Below are positions 31,970 through 40,512 of a stretch of 64,000 bases of DNA, one piece after another. How positions within the stretch are numbered: the stretch's first letter is position 1; every line of letters begins with the position of its first letter. The position numbers were made by a program, and so were the translations under genes. Under the pieces are notes generated by a model. That model searched no databases. It was not told where the DNA came from and saw nothing but the letters and a program-made list of their open reading frames with translations. The stretch is from an uncultured Christensenellaceae bacterium (GTDB lineage Bacteria; Bacillota; Clostridia; Christensenellales; Pumilibacteraceae), in the NCBI GenBank assembly GCA_910587445.1, contig CAJULE010000001.1:99748-163747 (forward strand), in the 5' to 3' direction.

Positions 31970-33448
31970 ATGAACTATATTTCCACGAGAAACGCGTCCT
32001 TGAAAGTGAGCGGCGCAGAAGCGATCGTCGGCGGCATAGCTCCCGACGGCGGTCTTTATGTGCCCGAGGTCATACCCGAGGTCACGGCGAAGGAAAGGGA
32101 AGCCCTTGCTGAAATGGACTATCCCGCGCGTGCCGCTTTCATAATCGGAAAGTATTTGCCCGAGCTTAAGGACGAGCTTCTTTCTTGGTGCGAAAAGGCG
32201 TATTCGCGGTTCGACGGAGATCCCGCGCCGCTCGTGAAAATAGAGGACAATTTCTATCTTCTCGAACTGTGGCACGGACCGACGCACGCATTTAAGGATA
32301 TGGCGCTCACGCTTTTGCCCTATCTCCTTACGGGAAGCAAGCGCGTGCTAAAACGCACGGACAGGACGCTCATACTCGTCGCGACGAGCGGCGACACGGG
32401 CAAAGCGGCGCTCGAGGGGTTTAGAGACGTCGACGGCACGGATTGTATAGTGTTCTATCCGAGCGGCGGAGTAAGCGAGCTTCAGCAGCTTCAAATGCAG
32501 ACGCAGAAGGGCGGAAACGTATACGTGTCGGCAATCGAAGGTAATTTCGACGACGCGCAGAGCGCAGTCAAAAAGATATTCACGGACGATTCCGTAAGGA
32601 ATAATCTTGCCTCACTCGGATATAATCTGTCGAGTGCGAACTCGATAAATTGGGGACGGCTCGTGCCGCAAATAGCTTACTATTTTTCGGCGTATGCGGA
32701 CCTTGTGTCGAGCGGAGAGATCGAGGACGGCGACAAGGTCGCGTTCAGCGTTCCGACGGGCAATTTCGGGAACATCCTCGCGTGCTATTACGCGATGCGC
32801 ATGGGACTTCCCGTCGAGCGCCTCGTGTGTGCTTCCAACGACAACAACGTGCTCACCGACTTTTTCGATACGGGCATATACGACGTGCACCGCGAATTTT
32901 ATAAGACGATAAGTCCGTCCATGGACATACTTGTCTCGTCGAATTTCGAAAGGCTTCTGTTCGAAGTCTCGGGTCGTGACGATGAGCTTACGGCTCGCCG
33001 CATGAACGAACTGAAAGAGAACGGAAAGTATGTCGTGAGCGACGGGGAGCTTGCAAAGCTGTCGGAGCTGTTCTTTGCCGACTATGCAAGCGACGAAATA
33101 ACGAAAGAGACGATAGGGGGCTTTTTCGAGGACACCGGCTATATTCTCGATCCTCACAGCGCCGTCGCGGTTTCCGCCGCCGACGCATATGTCGGAAGCG
33201 ACGAGATCCCCATTGTCACGGTTTGTACGGCAAGCCCATATAAATTCGTCGGCTCGGTGCTCGAAGCCATAGGCGAAAGCGTGCCGAAAAGCGCTATTAA
33301 GGCTCTCGTAAAGCTCGAGAACGAAACGGCTTTGCCGCTTCCCGAAAGTCTTAAGGAGCTCGAAACGCTCGAAAAGAGATTTACGGGCGTAGTCGGCAGG
33401 GACGGTATAGAGGGCGTTGTCATGAAATACGCAAAGGAGCGGGCATAG
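31970..33448 (+). CDS. thrC: Threonine synthase
   Basis: The start is the ATG at 31970 behind TTGGAGGAG, giving 492 residues; the open frame extends upstream into the repeat region. MNYISTRN, the PLP lysine Lys109 in GPTHAFKDMAL, ATSGDTGKAALEGF and VPTGNFGNILACYYA are typical of the longer (about 490 residue) class of threonine synthases. It converts O-phosphohomoserine to threonine. Two bases separate it from trpS, so the two are co-transcribed. No other threonine genes are in the window. Confidence 0.95.
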   Translation: MNYISTRNASLKVSGAEAIVGGIAPDGGLYVPEVIPEVTAKEREALAEMDYPARAAFIIGKYLPELKDELLSWCEKAYSRFDGDPAPLVKIEDNFYLLELWHGPTHAFKDMALTLLPYLLTGSKRVLKRTDRTLILVATSGDTGKAALEGFRDVDGTDCIVFYPSGGVSELQQLQMQTQKGGNVYVSAIEGNFDDAQSAVKKIFTDDSVRNNLASLGYNLSSANSINWGRLVPQIAYYFSAYADLVSSGEIEDGDKVAFSVPTGNFGNILACYYAMRMGLPVERLVCASNDNNVLTDFFDTGIYDVHREFYKTISPSMDILVSSNFERLLFEVSGRDDELTARRMNELKENGKYVVSDGELAKLSELFFADYASDEITKETIGGFFEDTGYILDPHSAVAVSAADAYVGSDEIPIVTVCTASPYKFVGSVLEAIGESVPKSAIKALVKLENETALPLPESLKELETLEKRFTGVVGRDGIEGVVMKYAKERA

Positions 33449-33450
33449 AA

Positions 33451-34452
33451 TTGGAACAGGATAAGAAAAGAGTTTTCTCCGCGATACAGCCCACAGGCGG
33501 TATCACGATAGGCAACTATATAGGCGCGGTGCGCAACATGGTCGCAATGCAGGACGAATACGAGTGTCTGTATGCGGTCGCCGATCTCCACAGCCTCACC
33601 GTGGACATAGCGCCGGCGGCGCTGCGCAAGAATACTATCGAGCTTGCCGCTCTTCTGATCGCGGCGGGTATCGATCCCGAAAAGAGCATATTTTTCGTGC
33701 AGTCGCAGGTGCACGAACACGCCGAGCTCGGCTGGGTGCTCAACTGCTATGCGCAGTTCGGCGAAGCGCGCAGAATGACGCAGTTCAAGGACAAGAGCGC
33801 CAAGGCTCCCGAAAACGTAAACGTCGGACTGTTCGACTATCCCGTTTTGATGGCTGCGGACATACTCCTTTATATGACGGACTACGTCCCCGTAGGCAAG
33901 GACCAGGTACAGCACCTCGAACTGAGCCGCACGATTGCCGAGCGCTTCAACAACCGCAATTCGCCGACGTTTAAGGTTCCCGAGGCAATACTTCCGAAGT
34001 TCGGACAGAAGGTGCGCTCGCTTGTCGATCCGACGGCGAAGATGTCGAAGTCGGACAGCGACCCGAACGGATATGTGCTCGTGCTCGACAGACCGGAGGA
34101 CATTGCGAGAAAGTTCAAGCGCGCCGTCACGGACAGCGACGCAAGGATCGTATATGCGCCCGAGGAAAAGCCGGGCATAAGCAATCTTCTTACGATATAT
34201 TCGGCGTTTGCGGACGCGGATATGGAGGAGAGCGTGAAGCGTTTCGAGGGAAGGGATTACGCCTATCTCAAGTCGACCGTCGCCGACGCGGTGATAGAGG
34301 GCTTGCGTCCGATACGCGAAAGCTTCGACATGATCATGCGGGATAAGAACGAGCTGATGAAAAAGCTCGAAACAGGCGCGGAAAAGGCGTCTTACATCGC
34401 TCGGCGCACGATGTCCAAGGTCTGGCGAAAGCTCGGCTGCGTTAGACCGTAA
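33451..34452 (+). CDS. trpS: Tryptophanyl-tRNA synthetase
   Basis: This class I aminoacyl-tRNA synthetase has 333 residues, the usual length. The start is TTG at 33451, eleven bases after AAGGAGC, which lies in the end of thrC. The HIGH-type motif is TGGITIGNYIGA, the KMSKS motif is AKMSKSD, and GKDQVQHLELSR is also diagnostic of TrpRS. It charges tRNA-Trp. No T-box leader is present, consistent with its position inside an operon. The stop overlaps the next start (TAATG). Confidence 0.95.
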   Translation: MEQDKKRVFSAIQPTGGITIGNYIGAVRNMVAMQDEYECLYAVADLHSLTVDIAPAALRKNTIELAALLIAAGIDPEKSIFFVQSQVHEHAELGWVLNCYAQFGEARRMTQFKDKSAKAPENVNVGLFDYPVLMAADILLYMTDYVPVGKDQVQHLELSRTIAERFNNRNSPTFKVPEAILPKFGQKVRSLVDPTAKMSKSDSDPNGYVLVLDRPEDIARKFKRAVTDSDARIVYAPEEKPGISNLLTIYSAFADADMEESVKRFEGRDYAYLKSTVADAVIEGLRPIRESFDMIMRDKNELMKKLETGAEKASYIARRTMSKVWRKLGCVRP

Positions 34453-35324
34453 TGTACGGCTACGTCGTCCCCGACAAGAGCGTCTTAAAGGTGCAGGACT
34501 TCGTGCTGTACCGCGCGTTTTATTGCGGGCTTTGCAAGAGTATAGGGCGGCAGTTCGGTCAGTTTCCGCGCTATACGACGAACTACGACTTTACGTTCTT
34601 CAGCGTGTTTTTGCACGATTGTATGAGTGCGGACGTGACCATCTCCGAAGAGAAGTGCGTCGGCAATCCGTTCCGAAAGAAAGCCGTCGTAAAAAACAGC
34701 GAGCTTCTCGACACCGTTGCCGCGGTCAATATAATCCTTTCGTACTATAAGGCGGTTGACGGCGTGCGCGACGGTGAAGGCGGCAAAATGCGCGTCGCGA
34801 GACGTATGCTCAAAAGACCGTTCGAGAGGGCAAAGGCAAGGTGTCCCGAAGTGGAAGAGATCGCGCGCGTCGGATACGAAAAACTTTACGCGCTCGAACA
34901 GGCAAAAGAGGTCGGTACGGACAGACTTGCCGATTGCTTTGCGTCCATGCTCAGAGACATTGCAAAAGTCCTTTTAAAGGACAAGAGCGACGGATTCAAG
35001 GAAGGCGTCATGTACAACGTCGGAAAGTTCGTCTATCTTACGGACGCTCTCGACGATGTGACCGAGGATTTCAAAAAGAAACGGTACAATCCGCTTCTTG
35101 CGGAGTTCGGAAACTTTACTACGCGCGAGAAGTTCATCGCCGACAATTACGACGATTTGAGCTTTATGCTCACGGCGACGCTCAACCGCGCGATCGCCGA
35201 CTTCAACAACATAAGCTTTACGCAGAGCTACGACCTCATGCGGAACATACTTTACAACGGTATGCGGGCAAAAGTAAAAGAATTGCTTTCAAGTAAGAAA
35301 AAATTGCCGAAGCCGAAGATATAA
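34452..35324 (+). CDS. DUF5685 family protein
   Basis: This 290-residue protein overlaps trpS by one base. MYGYVVPDKSVLKVQDF and the nearby FYCGLCKSIGRQFG with a Cys-x2-Cys pair are features I associate with the DUF5685 family of Clostridia, often located beside a J-like protein as here. The rest is mostly helical with an acidic segment TDALDDVTEDF that recalls the Asp-rich helices of isoprenoid-type enzymes, but no activity is established. Soluble, no signal peptide. Probable operon with the J-like gene 71 bp downstream. Confidence 0.7.
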   Translation: MYGYVVPDKSVLKVQDFVLYRAFYCGLCKSIGRQFGQFPRYTTNYDFTFFSVFLHDCMSADVTISEEKCVGNPFRKKAVVKNSELLDTVAAVNIILSYYKAVDGVRDGEGGKMRVARRMLKRPFERAKARCPEVEEIARVGYEKLYALEQAKEVGTDRLADCFASMLRDIAKVLLKDKSDGFKEGVMYNVGKFVYLTDALDDVTEDFKKKRYNPLLAEFGNFTTREKFIADNYDDLSFMLTATLNRAIADFNNISFTQSYDLMRNILYNGMRAKVKELLSSKKKLPKPKI

Positions 35325-35395
35325 TATAAGAGGCTTAAGGCGAAAATAAATAATATTCCGCGCTTCGCCGGATAAAGCGAAGCAAAAGGAGAGAG

Positions 35396-36007
35396 ATGGT
35401 AAACAACCCTTACGAAATATTGGACTTACCCGAGGACAGCAGCGAGGAGCTGTTGCGCGCGCGCTATAACGAGCTCAAGACCAAGTACTCCGAACAGCGT
35501 TTCGAAGCGGGCGAAGCCGGCAACGAAGGCGCAAACAAGCTCATGGAGCTCGAGGAAGCCTGGAACATAATTTCCGCCGAGCTCGACAAGAAGCGCACGA
35601 AGGAGCGTTACGGCGACAATCTCGGCGGCATAGACGAGCTCATAAAAAAGGGCAAGTACGACGAAGCGCAAGCCCTTCTCGACGCGCACACGGAGCGCGG
35701 CGCGGAATGGCACTATCTTCAGTCGATAATTTTCTATAAGCGAGATTGGCTCACCGAAAGCCGCAAACAACTCAAAATGGCTGTCGAGCTCGCGCCCGAA
35801 GTGGAGAAGTATCGCGAGTCGCTCACGAAGCTCGAGATGGTCATGGGCAATCCGAACGCGCAGGCGCAGAACCTCGGCAGGCAGGGGAACGGTCCCGTCA
35901 TGGACAACGGCGGAGACGCGCAGCAGGCGGGCAACTGTCTTTCGAGTTGCTGCATGGCTTACTGCCTTACGGACTGTTGCTGTAACGCAATGCGCTGCTG
36001 CGGATAA
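35396..36007 (+). CDS. J-domain-like protein lacking HPD, with TPR and Cys-rich tail
   Basis: This 203-residue protein opens NPYEILDLPEDSSEELLRARYNELKTKY, the helix I/II pattern of a J domain. The HPD tripeptide needed to stimulate DnaK is replaced by Ser32-Glu33-Gln34. Residues 80-150 look like a pair of TPR helices. After a Gln/Asn/Gly linker the last 23 residues contain nine cysteines (CLSSCCMAYCLTDCCCNAMRCCG is 23 long; the core is CCMAYCLTDCCC). Such a tail suggests metal binding or lipidation/membrane attachment, though neither is shown. Preceded by AAAGGAGAG. Confidence 0.75.
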   Translation: MVNNPYEILDLPEDSSEELLRARYNELKTKYSEQRFEAGEAGNEGANKLMELEEAWNIISAELDKKRTKERYGDNLGGIDELIKKGKYDEAQALLDAHTERGAEWHYLQSIIFYKRDWLTESRKQLKMAVELAPEVEKYRESLTKLEMVMGNPNAQAQNLGRQGNGPVMDNGGDAQQAGNCLSSCCMAYCLTDCCCNAMRCCG

Positions 36008-36012
36008 TCGCA

Positions 36013-36741
36013 ATGTCCGAAAACCCGAACAACAAAGAGGTCGGCGAAAAAGACGCCGATAAAACCGGCGGGGCGGAGAGTAAAGAAAAATCCGTTTCCG
36101 AAGAGAGTGCGGCGACAGCAGAAAAGAAGCCGTTCGAAGAAGCGGCAGATCCGTTCGACGGATATGACGCACCGAAAGCGGTCTCGGACAAAAAGCCCGA
36201 CAAACGCTTCGAGAAAGCGGAAAAGCAGTCGGCGCGCATAGCGTATGCGGCTGCGGGCACGGCGATTGCTATAATCGCGTCGGTCGTAACCGTCTATTTG
36301 CCCGTAAGGATAATGCCCCTCGTGCTCGCGGCGTTCTGCTTTTTTCTCGTACATACGAAGTGCGGGATAGTATACGGGAGCATATCCGCCGCAGCCACCG
36401 TGCTCGTGACGGGACTTTGCGGGGGCATATGTTCGTCGCTCGTGCTGCTTGCGGTATGTTTTTTTCCGTACAGTCTCGTCTGTATTCCGCTCAGAAGATT
36501 CGATTACCGCTCGGTGGGCGGGGCGCTTCTGCGCGCGGCGGTTTCGATAGTCATAGTAAACATAGCTTTCGTCGTCGTATATTTCGTGGCGAAGTATACG
36601 GTGCTCGGCGGGATCGACGTCATGGAAGCGGTGGGAAAGCTCGGCTATCTCATAATAGCGCTCGTCGCAAGCGCCGTCGCCGTCATAACCGACGTTCTGT
36701 TCGTGCTCTGCGACAAGGTTATAACGCCGAAGATAAGGTAA
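36013..36741 (+). CDS. Membrane protein of unknown function
   Basis: 242 residues, six bases after the J-like gene. The first 75 residues are charged and low in complexity (Lys/Glu/Ala/Asp); then five or six hydrophobic helices follow (for example AAAGTAIAIIASVVTVYLPV and VSIVIVNIAFVVVYFVA), ending in a short cytoplasmic tail. The pattern somewhat resembles small integral membrane proteins of the ECF S type or YkvA/DUF families, but I recognise no motif. Context suggests an operon with the DUF5685 and J-like genes. Confidence 0.65.
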   Translation: MSENPNNKEVGEKDADKTGGAESKEKSVSEESAATAEKKPFEEAADPFDGYDAPKAVSDKKPDKRFEKAEKQSARIAYAAAGTAIAIIASVVTVYLPVRIMPLVLAAFCFFLVHTKCGIVYGSISAAATVLVTGLCGGICSSLVLLAVCFFPYSLVCIPLRRFDYRSVGGALLRAAVSIVIVNIAFVVVYFVAKYTVLGGIDVMEAVGKLGYLIIALVASAVAVITDVLFVLCDKVITPKIR

Positions 36742-36807
36742 AGGCGACGGGGACTTACGGGAATTGCGAACTTGTCTTAAAAAATCATTCAAGCCGTATC
36801 AAAATGC

Positions 36808-36868
36808 TTGACAAGCCTTGATGTTTATGGTAATCTTATAAAGCACCACTAATCGGGTGGTGTTTTTA
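36808..36868 (+). promoter_or_regulatory. Promoter and 5' hairpin of the rpmG-secE-nusG operon
   Basis: TTGACA (36808-36813), 17 bp, TAATCT (36831-36836). The predicted transcript begins near 36843 and immediately forms CACCAC/GTGGTG (36844-36849 and 36857-36862) followed by five T residues. The hairpin could be an attenuator or a 5'-end stabiliser. Confidence 0.65.
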
Positions 36869-36892
36869 TGTCACGACAAGGAGACAAAGAAT

Positions 36893-37042
36893 ATGAGAAC
36901 GCGTATTACACTTGCCTGCACGGAATGCAAACAGCGCAATTACGACAATATGAAAAACAAGAAGAACGATCCCGACAGAATCGAACTCAAGAAGTACTGC
37001 CGTTTTTGCCGCAAGCACACCGTTCACAAAGAGACGAAGTAA
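36893..37042 (+). CDS. rpmG: 50S ribosomal protein L33
   Basis: Start at ATG 36893 behind AAGGAG, giving the normal 49 residues. It begins MRTRITLACTECKQRNY and has two Cys-x2-Cys knuckles (CTEC, CRFC), so it is the zinc-binding (C+) form. It heads the rpmG-secE-nusG-rplK-rplA cluster, the common Firmicutes order. Confidence 0.95.
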   Translation: MRTRITLACTECKQRNYDNMKNKKNDPDRIELKKYCRFCRKHTVHKETK

Positions 37043-37061
37043 TCTTTTAAGGAGCTTTTAA

Positions 37062-37382
37062 ATGGCAAAGAACACAAACAACAATACGGCCGTAAAGGGT
37101 GAAGCTCCCAAGAAGAAGCGCGGAATAGGCCGCTGGTTCAAGGAGCTGTTTTCCGAGCTCAAAAAAGTCAGCTGGCCGTCTTTTCTCACGGTTGTCAAGC
37201 AGACGGGCGTAGTGCTTCTCGTCACCTTGTTCTTCCTTCTCGTCCTCATGGGCGTAGACGCGGGTCTCGGCGCGCTGTACAGGCTTTTGATGACGGGCGT
37301 AAACGATATGCCCACGACGTCCGCCGTGGCAAACTTATTGACGGGCGCTTTGTCCACACCGATATTCGGAGCGTTGCTATGA
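37062..37382 (+). CDS. secE: Preprotein translocase subunit SecE
   Basis: This 106-residue protein has a basic N-terminal region, then WFKELFSELKKVSWPSF, the conserved amphipathic helix of SecE, and a single membrane helix (VVLLVTLFFLLVLMGVDA). It is longer than the 60-70 residues usual in Firmicutes because of a 25-residue N-terminal and a 35-residue C-terminal extension. It clamps SecY in the translocon. The stop overlaps the nusG start (ATGA). Confidence 0.93.
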   Translation: MAKNTNNNTAVKGEAPKKKRGIGRWFKELFSELKKVSWPSFLTVVKQTGVVLLVTLFFLLVLMGVDAGLGALYRLLMTGVNDMPTTSAVANLLTGALSTPIFGALL

Positions 37383-37921
37383 GCGAGCAGGAGATAATGG
37401 AACAGGAGCCGAAGTGGTACGTTTTACATACGTACAGCGGCTATGAAAACATGGTCAAGGACAACCTTGTCATGGTCTTTAAAAAGAACAGCCTCACCGA
37501 GCGTCTTTTCGACATAACCATTCCCATGGAGGACGTTGTGGAAGAGAAGAACGGAAAGCGAAAGCTCGTTCAGCGCAAGATGTTCCCCTCGTATGTGTTC
37601 ATCAAGATGATCTACGACAACAGTATGTGGCACGTCATCACGAACACCCGCGGAGTTACGGGCTTTGTCGGTCCGCAGGGCAGACCGCTTCCGCTCACTC
37701 CCGAGGAAGTAAAACGTATGAGAATAGACCTCACGGTGTTCGACACGAACATCAAAGAGGGCGACAGGGTTAAGGTCACGGACGGCGCGCTTCAGGGCTT
37801 CGTCGGAGAAGTCGAAGCCGTCGACAAGACAAACGCGAAGTGCCGCGTGAACGTCTCGATGTTCGGTCGTCCGACGCCTGTGGATCTCGAGCTCAATCAG
37901 ATAGAGCTCATAGTCGATTAA
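37379..37921 (+). CDS. nusG: Transcription termination/antitermination factor NusG
   Basis: 180 residues: NGN domain beginning PKWYVLHTYSGYENMV and including RKMFPSYVFIKM and TRGVTGFVG, then a KOW domain (EGDRVKVTDGALQGFVGEVE). It binds RNA polymerase and couples transcription to translation or termination. Overlaps secE by four bases. Confidence 0.97.
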   Translation: MSEQEIMEQEPKWYVLHTYSGYENMVKDNLVMVFKKNSLTERLFDITIPMEDVVEEKNGKRKLVQRKMFPSYVFIKMIYDNSMWHVITNTRGVTGFVGPQGRPLPLTPEEVKRMRIDLTVFDTNIKEGDRVKVTDGALQGFVGEVEAVDKTNAKCRVNVSMFGRPTPVDLELNQIELIVD

Positions 37922-38003
37922 CAAGGCAACAACAGGAGATAAATAGCGATATTTATCGTTTGTACTGCGATTGTAATAAATTTTTTACAAGGAGAAAGCA
38001 AGA

Positions 38004-38429
38004 ATGGCAAAGAAACTTCAAGCGGTTGTAAAACTTCAGCTGCCTGCCGGAAAAGCTACCCCGGGACCTCCCGTAGGTTCGTCCCTCGGTCCCCACGGTA
38101 TCAATATCCCGGCATTCACGAAGGAATTCAACGAAAAGACGAGAGGTCAGGAAGGACTTATAATTCCCTGCGTAATTTCCATATTCGCAGACCGCTCGTT
38201 TACGTTCGTGTTGAAGACCCCGCCCGCACCCGTACTTATCAAAAAGGCGTGCAAGATAGAGAGCGGATCGGCTAAACCGAACAAGGATAAGGTTGCGACT
38301 ATCACGAGCGAGCAGATCAAGGAAATAGCTACCTTGAAGATGCCCGACCTCAATGCGGCATCGCTCGAGAGCGCAATGAGCATGATAGCGGGAACGGCGC
38401 GCAGTATGGGCGTCGTGGTCAAGGACTAA
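38004..38429 (+). CDS. rplK: 50S ribosomal protein L11
   Basis: 141 residues, full length, with KLQLPAGKATPGPPVGSSLG at the N-terminus and the rRNA-binding C-terminal domain ending GTARSMGVVVKD. AAGGAG precedes the start. 12 bp from rplA; the pair is normally regulated by L1 binding to the mRNA. Confidence 0.97.
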   Translation: MAKKLQAVVKLQLPAGKATPGPPVGSSLGPHGINIPAFTKEFNEKTRGQEGLIIPCVISIFADRSFTFVLKTPPAPVLIKKACKIESGSAKPNKDKVATITSEQIKEIATLKMPDLNAASLESAMSMIAGTARSMGVVVKD

Positions 38430-38441
38430 GGAGGGCGCAAT

Positions 38442-39131
38442 ATGAAACACGGAAAGAAATATATGGCGTCTATGAAAGAAGTCGATTTGACCGTCGCTTA
38501 CGACACCGCAGAGGCCGTAAACAACGTGCTTAATACGGCAAAGGCGAAATTCGACGAAACGATAGAGCTTCACGTTCGCCTCGGCGTAGATCCCCGTCAG
38601 GCGGACCAGCAGGTGCGCGGCACCGTCGTCCTTCCCAACGGAACGGGTAAAACGGTTAAGGTGCTCGTAATAGCAAAGGGCGATAAAGCCGACATAGCTA
38701 CGAAGGCGGGAGCGGACATCGTAGGTGCGGAAGAGATAATCGCAAAGATCATGAACGAAAACTTCCTCGACTTCGACGTGTGCATAACCTCGCCCGACAT
38801 GATGGGTCAGATGGGTAGAGTGGCAAGAATCCTCGGTCCCCGCGGACTTATGCCTTCGCCTAAGAGCGGCACGGTCACGACCGACATCGCAAAGGCGATT
38901 GCCGACACCAAGGCAGGTAAGGTCGAGTACCGCGTAGACAAGACGGCTATCATTCACTGCCCGATAGGCAAGAAGTCGTTCGGCACGGAGAAGCTCGTCG
39001 AGAACCTCAACGCGCTTATGGACGCTATCGTTCGCGCAAAGCCCGCTGCGGCAAAAGGCACGTACGTAAAGAGCGTGTACTGTGCGTCGACTATGGGCCC
39101 CGGCGTTAAGGTCAATTATAAAATAAACTAA
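38442..39131 (+). CDS. rplA: 50S ribosomal protein L1
   Basis: 229 residues, full length. It contains LGVDPRQADQQVRGTVVLPN, the MMGQMGRVARILGPRGLMPSPK stretch (residues about 121-142) that is the L1 signature, and SVYCASTMGPGVKVN at the end. L1 binds the ribosomal stalk base and its own mRNA. A palindromic repeat begins six bases after the stop. Confidence 0.97.
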   Translation: MKHGKKYMASMKEVDLTVAYDTAEAVNNVLNTAKAKFDETIELHVRLGVDPRQADQQVRGTVVLPNGTGKTVKVLVIAKGDKADIATKAGADIVGAEEIIAKIMNENFLDFDVCITSPDMMGQMGRVARILGPRGLMPSPKSGTVTTDIAKAIADTKAGKVEYRVDKTAIIHCPIGKKSFGTEKLVENLNALMDAIVRAKPAAAKGTYVKSVYCASTMGPGVKVNYKIN

Positions 39132-39136
39132 CCCAA

Positions 39137-39262
39137 AGCCGACAGCGTATGCATCGACGGATACGGGCTACGTTCGGCTCGCCGTCTCGGTTACGTACGA
39201 GTAAGTACGCGCCCTCGGCGTCTCGCCGACAGTTGCCCGTCTGCGCCGCGCCTCCGCTGTCG
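39137..39262. repeat. Palindromic repeat family 1, copy within the ribosomal protein cluster
   Basis: AGCCGACAGCG (39137-39147) pairs with CGCTGTCG (39255-39262), and the core GGTTACGTACGAGTAAGTACGC flanked by CGTCTC and CCCTCGGCG has the family form. It lies between rplA and the L10 leader and may end or process the rplKA transcript. Confidence 0.8.
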
Positions 39263-39334
39263 TACAAACATTAGTTTGTAGTTCTTTGTGTAGAAATGGC
39301 GCTTTATGTGCCGTAAATTACACCAACACAACAA

Positions 39335-39475
39335 AATATCCCTTTCGTAGAAAACAAGTGTCCGTACGGATATAATGGGAAACCGCTTGTCGAGAAAGAT
39401 CGGATTTAAATCGATACGGTTTATCTTTTCGGTCTCGGCGCGTTTATTGCGAAGGGACCGAATTTTTAAAGGAGG
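39335..39475 (+). ncRNA. L10 leader (ribosomal protein L10 autoregulatory mRNA element)
   Basis: Upstream of rplJ, the segment CTTTCGTAGAAAACAAGTG...CGCTTGTCGAGAAAG (39349-39401) forms a stem with the unpaired A-rich bulges characteristic of the L10(L12)4 binding site; the usual forms have GTAGACAGCAGGTG and CTGCCGAGG at these places. It is followed by a terminator-like hairpin, TTCGGTC and GACCGAA then TTTTT (39427-39470), 15 bases before the start. This is the normal attenuation layout. Identified by eye from context and conserved motifs. Confidence 0.75.
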
Positions 39476-39484
39476 TAAAACAAA

Positions 39485-39979
39485 GTGTCCGAACAGATAA
39501 TGAAGCTTAAACAGCAGGAAGTCGAAGGGCTTTCCGAAAAGTTCGCCAAGGCAAAAGGTATCGTGCTCGTGGATTACCGCGGCATGACGGTTGCCGAGGA
39601 CACCGCTCTGCGCAACGAAATGCGCAAGAACAACGTGGAGTACAAGGTCGTCAAAAACCGCATAATGCTCCGTGCGTTCGAAAAGGCGGGTTATACGGGA
39701 CTCGAGGACGTACTTCAGGGAACGACGGCAGTCGCAATTTCTTACGACGACCCCGTTACGCCCGCGAAGGTGCTTTCCGACAATGCGAAGAAGATAAACA
39801 AGACGGCGCTTAAAGGCGGCGTAATAGAAGGAAGCGTGATGGACGAGAAGGCGATCAAGTCGGTTGCCGCTATCCCGCCCAAGACGGTGCTTCTGTCCCA
39901 GCTTGTGGGACTGCTCACTTCGCCCATGCGTTCGCTCGCGGTCGGTCTTTCCGAAGTCGCAAAGAAGCAGAGCGCGTAA
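39485..39979 (+). CDS. rplJ: 50S ribosomal protein L10
   Basis: 164 residues starting at GTG 39485, behind AAAGGAGG. It has VEGLSEKFAKAKGIVLVDYRG, the conserved N-terminal rRNA-binding region, then NNVEYKVVKNRIMLRAFEK, and the C-terminal helix that carries L7/L12 dimers. It forms the stalk base and, with L12, represses its own operon through the leader. Confidence 0.96.
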   Translation: MSEQIMKLKQQEVEGLSEKFAKAKGIVLVDYRGMTVAEDTALRNEMRKNNVEYKVVKNRIMLRAFEKAGYTGLEDVLQGTTAVAISYDDPVTPAKVLSDNAKKINKTALKGGVIEGSVMDEKAIKSVAAIPPKTVLLSQLVGLLTSPMRSLAVGLSEVAKKQSA

Positions 39980-40079
39980 GGCAAGGCGCAGCTTGAATTC
40001 GTACTGTAAAACATTGCCTATAGCGGCAATCCGAAATCAAAAAAAATAAAATCGAAAAATCAATCGGAGGATTATAAAA

Positions 40080-40457
40080 ATGGCAGATTTGAATAAACTT
40101 CTCGAAGAAGTTAAGGGCATGACCGTCCTTGAACTCAACGAGTTCGTTAAGATGATAGAAACCGAGTTCGGCGTAAGCGCGGCGGCTATGGCGGTTGCGG
40201 CTCCCGCGGCAGGCGGCGCAGCGGCAGCTCCCGCAGAGGAAGAGCAGACGGAATTCACCGTCGTCCTCAAGGAAATCGGACCCAACAAGATACCCGTTAT
40301 CAAGGTGGTCCGCGAGGCAACCGGTCTCGGTCTCGGCGAAGCAAAGGCTGTCGTCGACGGCGCTCCTTCCAACGTAAAGGAAGGTATCAGCAAAGAGGCG
40401 GCTACCGAGCTTGTCAACAAGTTCAAGGAAGTCGGCGCAGTTGCGGAAATGAAGTAA
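40080..40457 (+). CDS. rplL: 50S ribosomal protein L7/L12
   Basis: 125 residues: N-terminal dimerisation helices (LEEVKGMTVLELNEFVKMIE), an Ala/Pro hinge (AAPAAGGAAAAPAEEE), and the C-terminal factor-binding domain (IPVIKVVREATGLGLGEAKA). It recruits translational GTPases to the ribosome. GGAGG precedes the start; terminator follows. Confidence 0.97.
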   Translation: MADLNKLLEEVKGMTVLELNEFVKMIETEFGVSAAAMAVAAPAAGGAAAAPAEEEQTEFTVVLKEIGPNKIPVIKVVREATGLGLGEAKAVVDGAPSNVKEGISKEAATELVNKFKEVGAVAEMK

Positions 40458-40469
40458 ATTCGTTTCGGG

Positions 40470-40505
40470 AAAAAAGCTCGCAATTCGGTTTGCGGGCTTT
40501 TTTTA
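40470..40505 (+). terminator. Terminator of the rplJL operon
   Basis: AAAAAGCTCGCAA and TTGCGGGCTTTTT pair (one G-T) around loop TTCGG; the T tract is seven long. Confidence 0.88.
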
Positions 40506-40512
40506 TAGGGAT

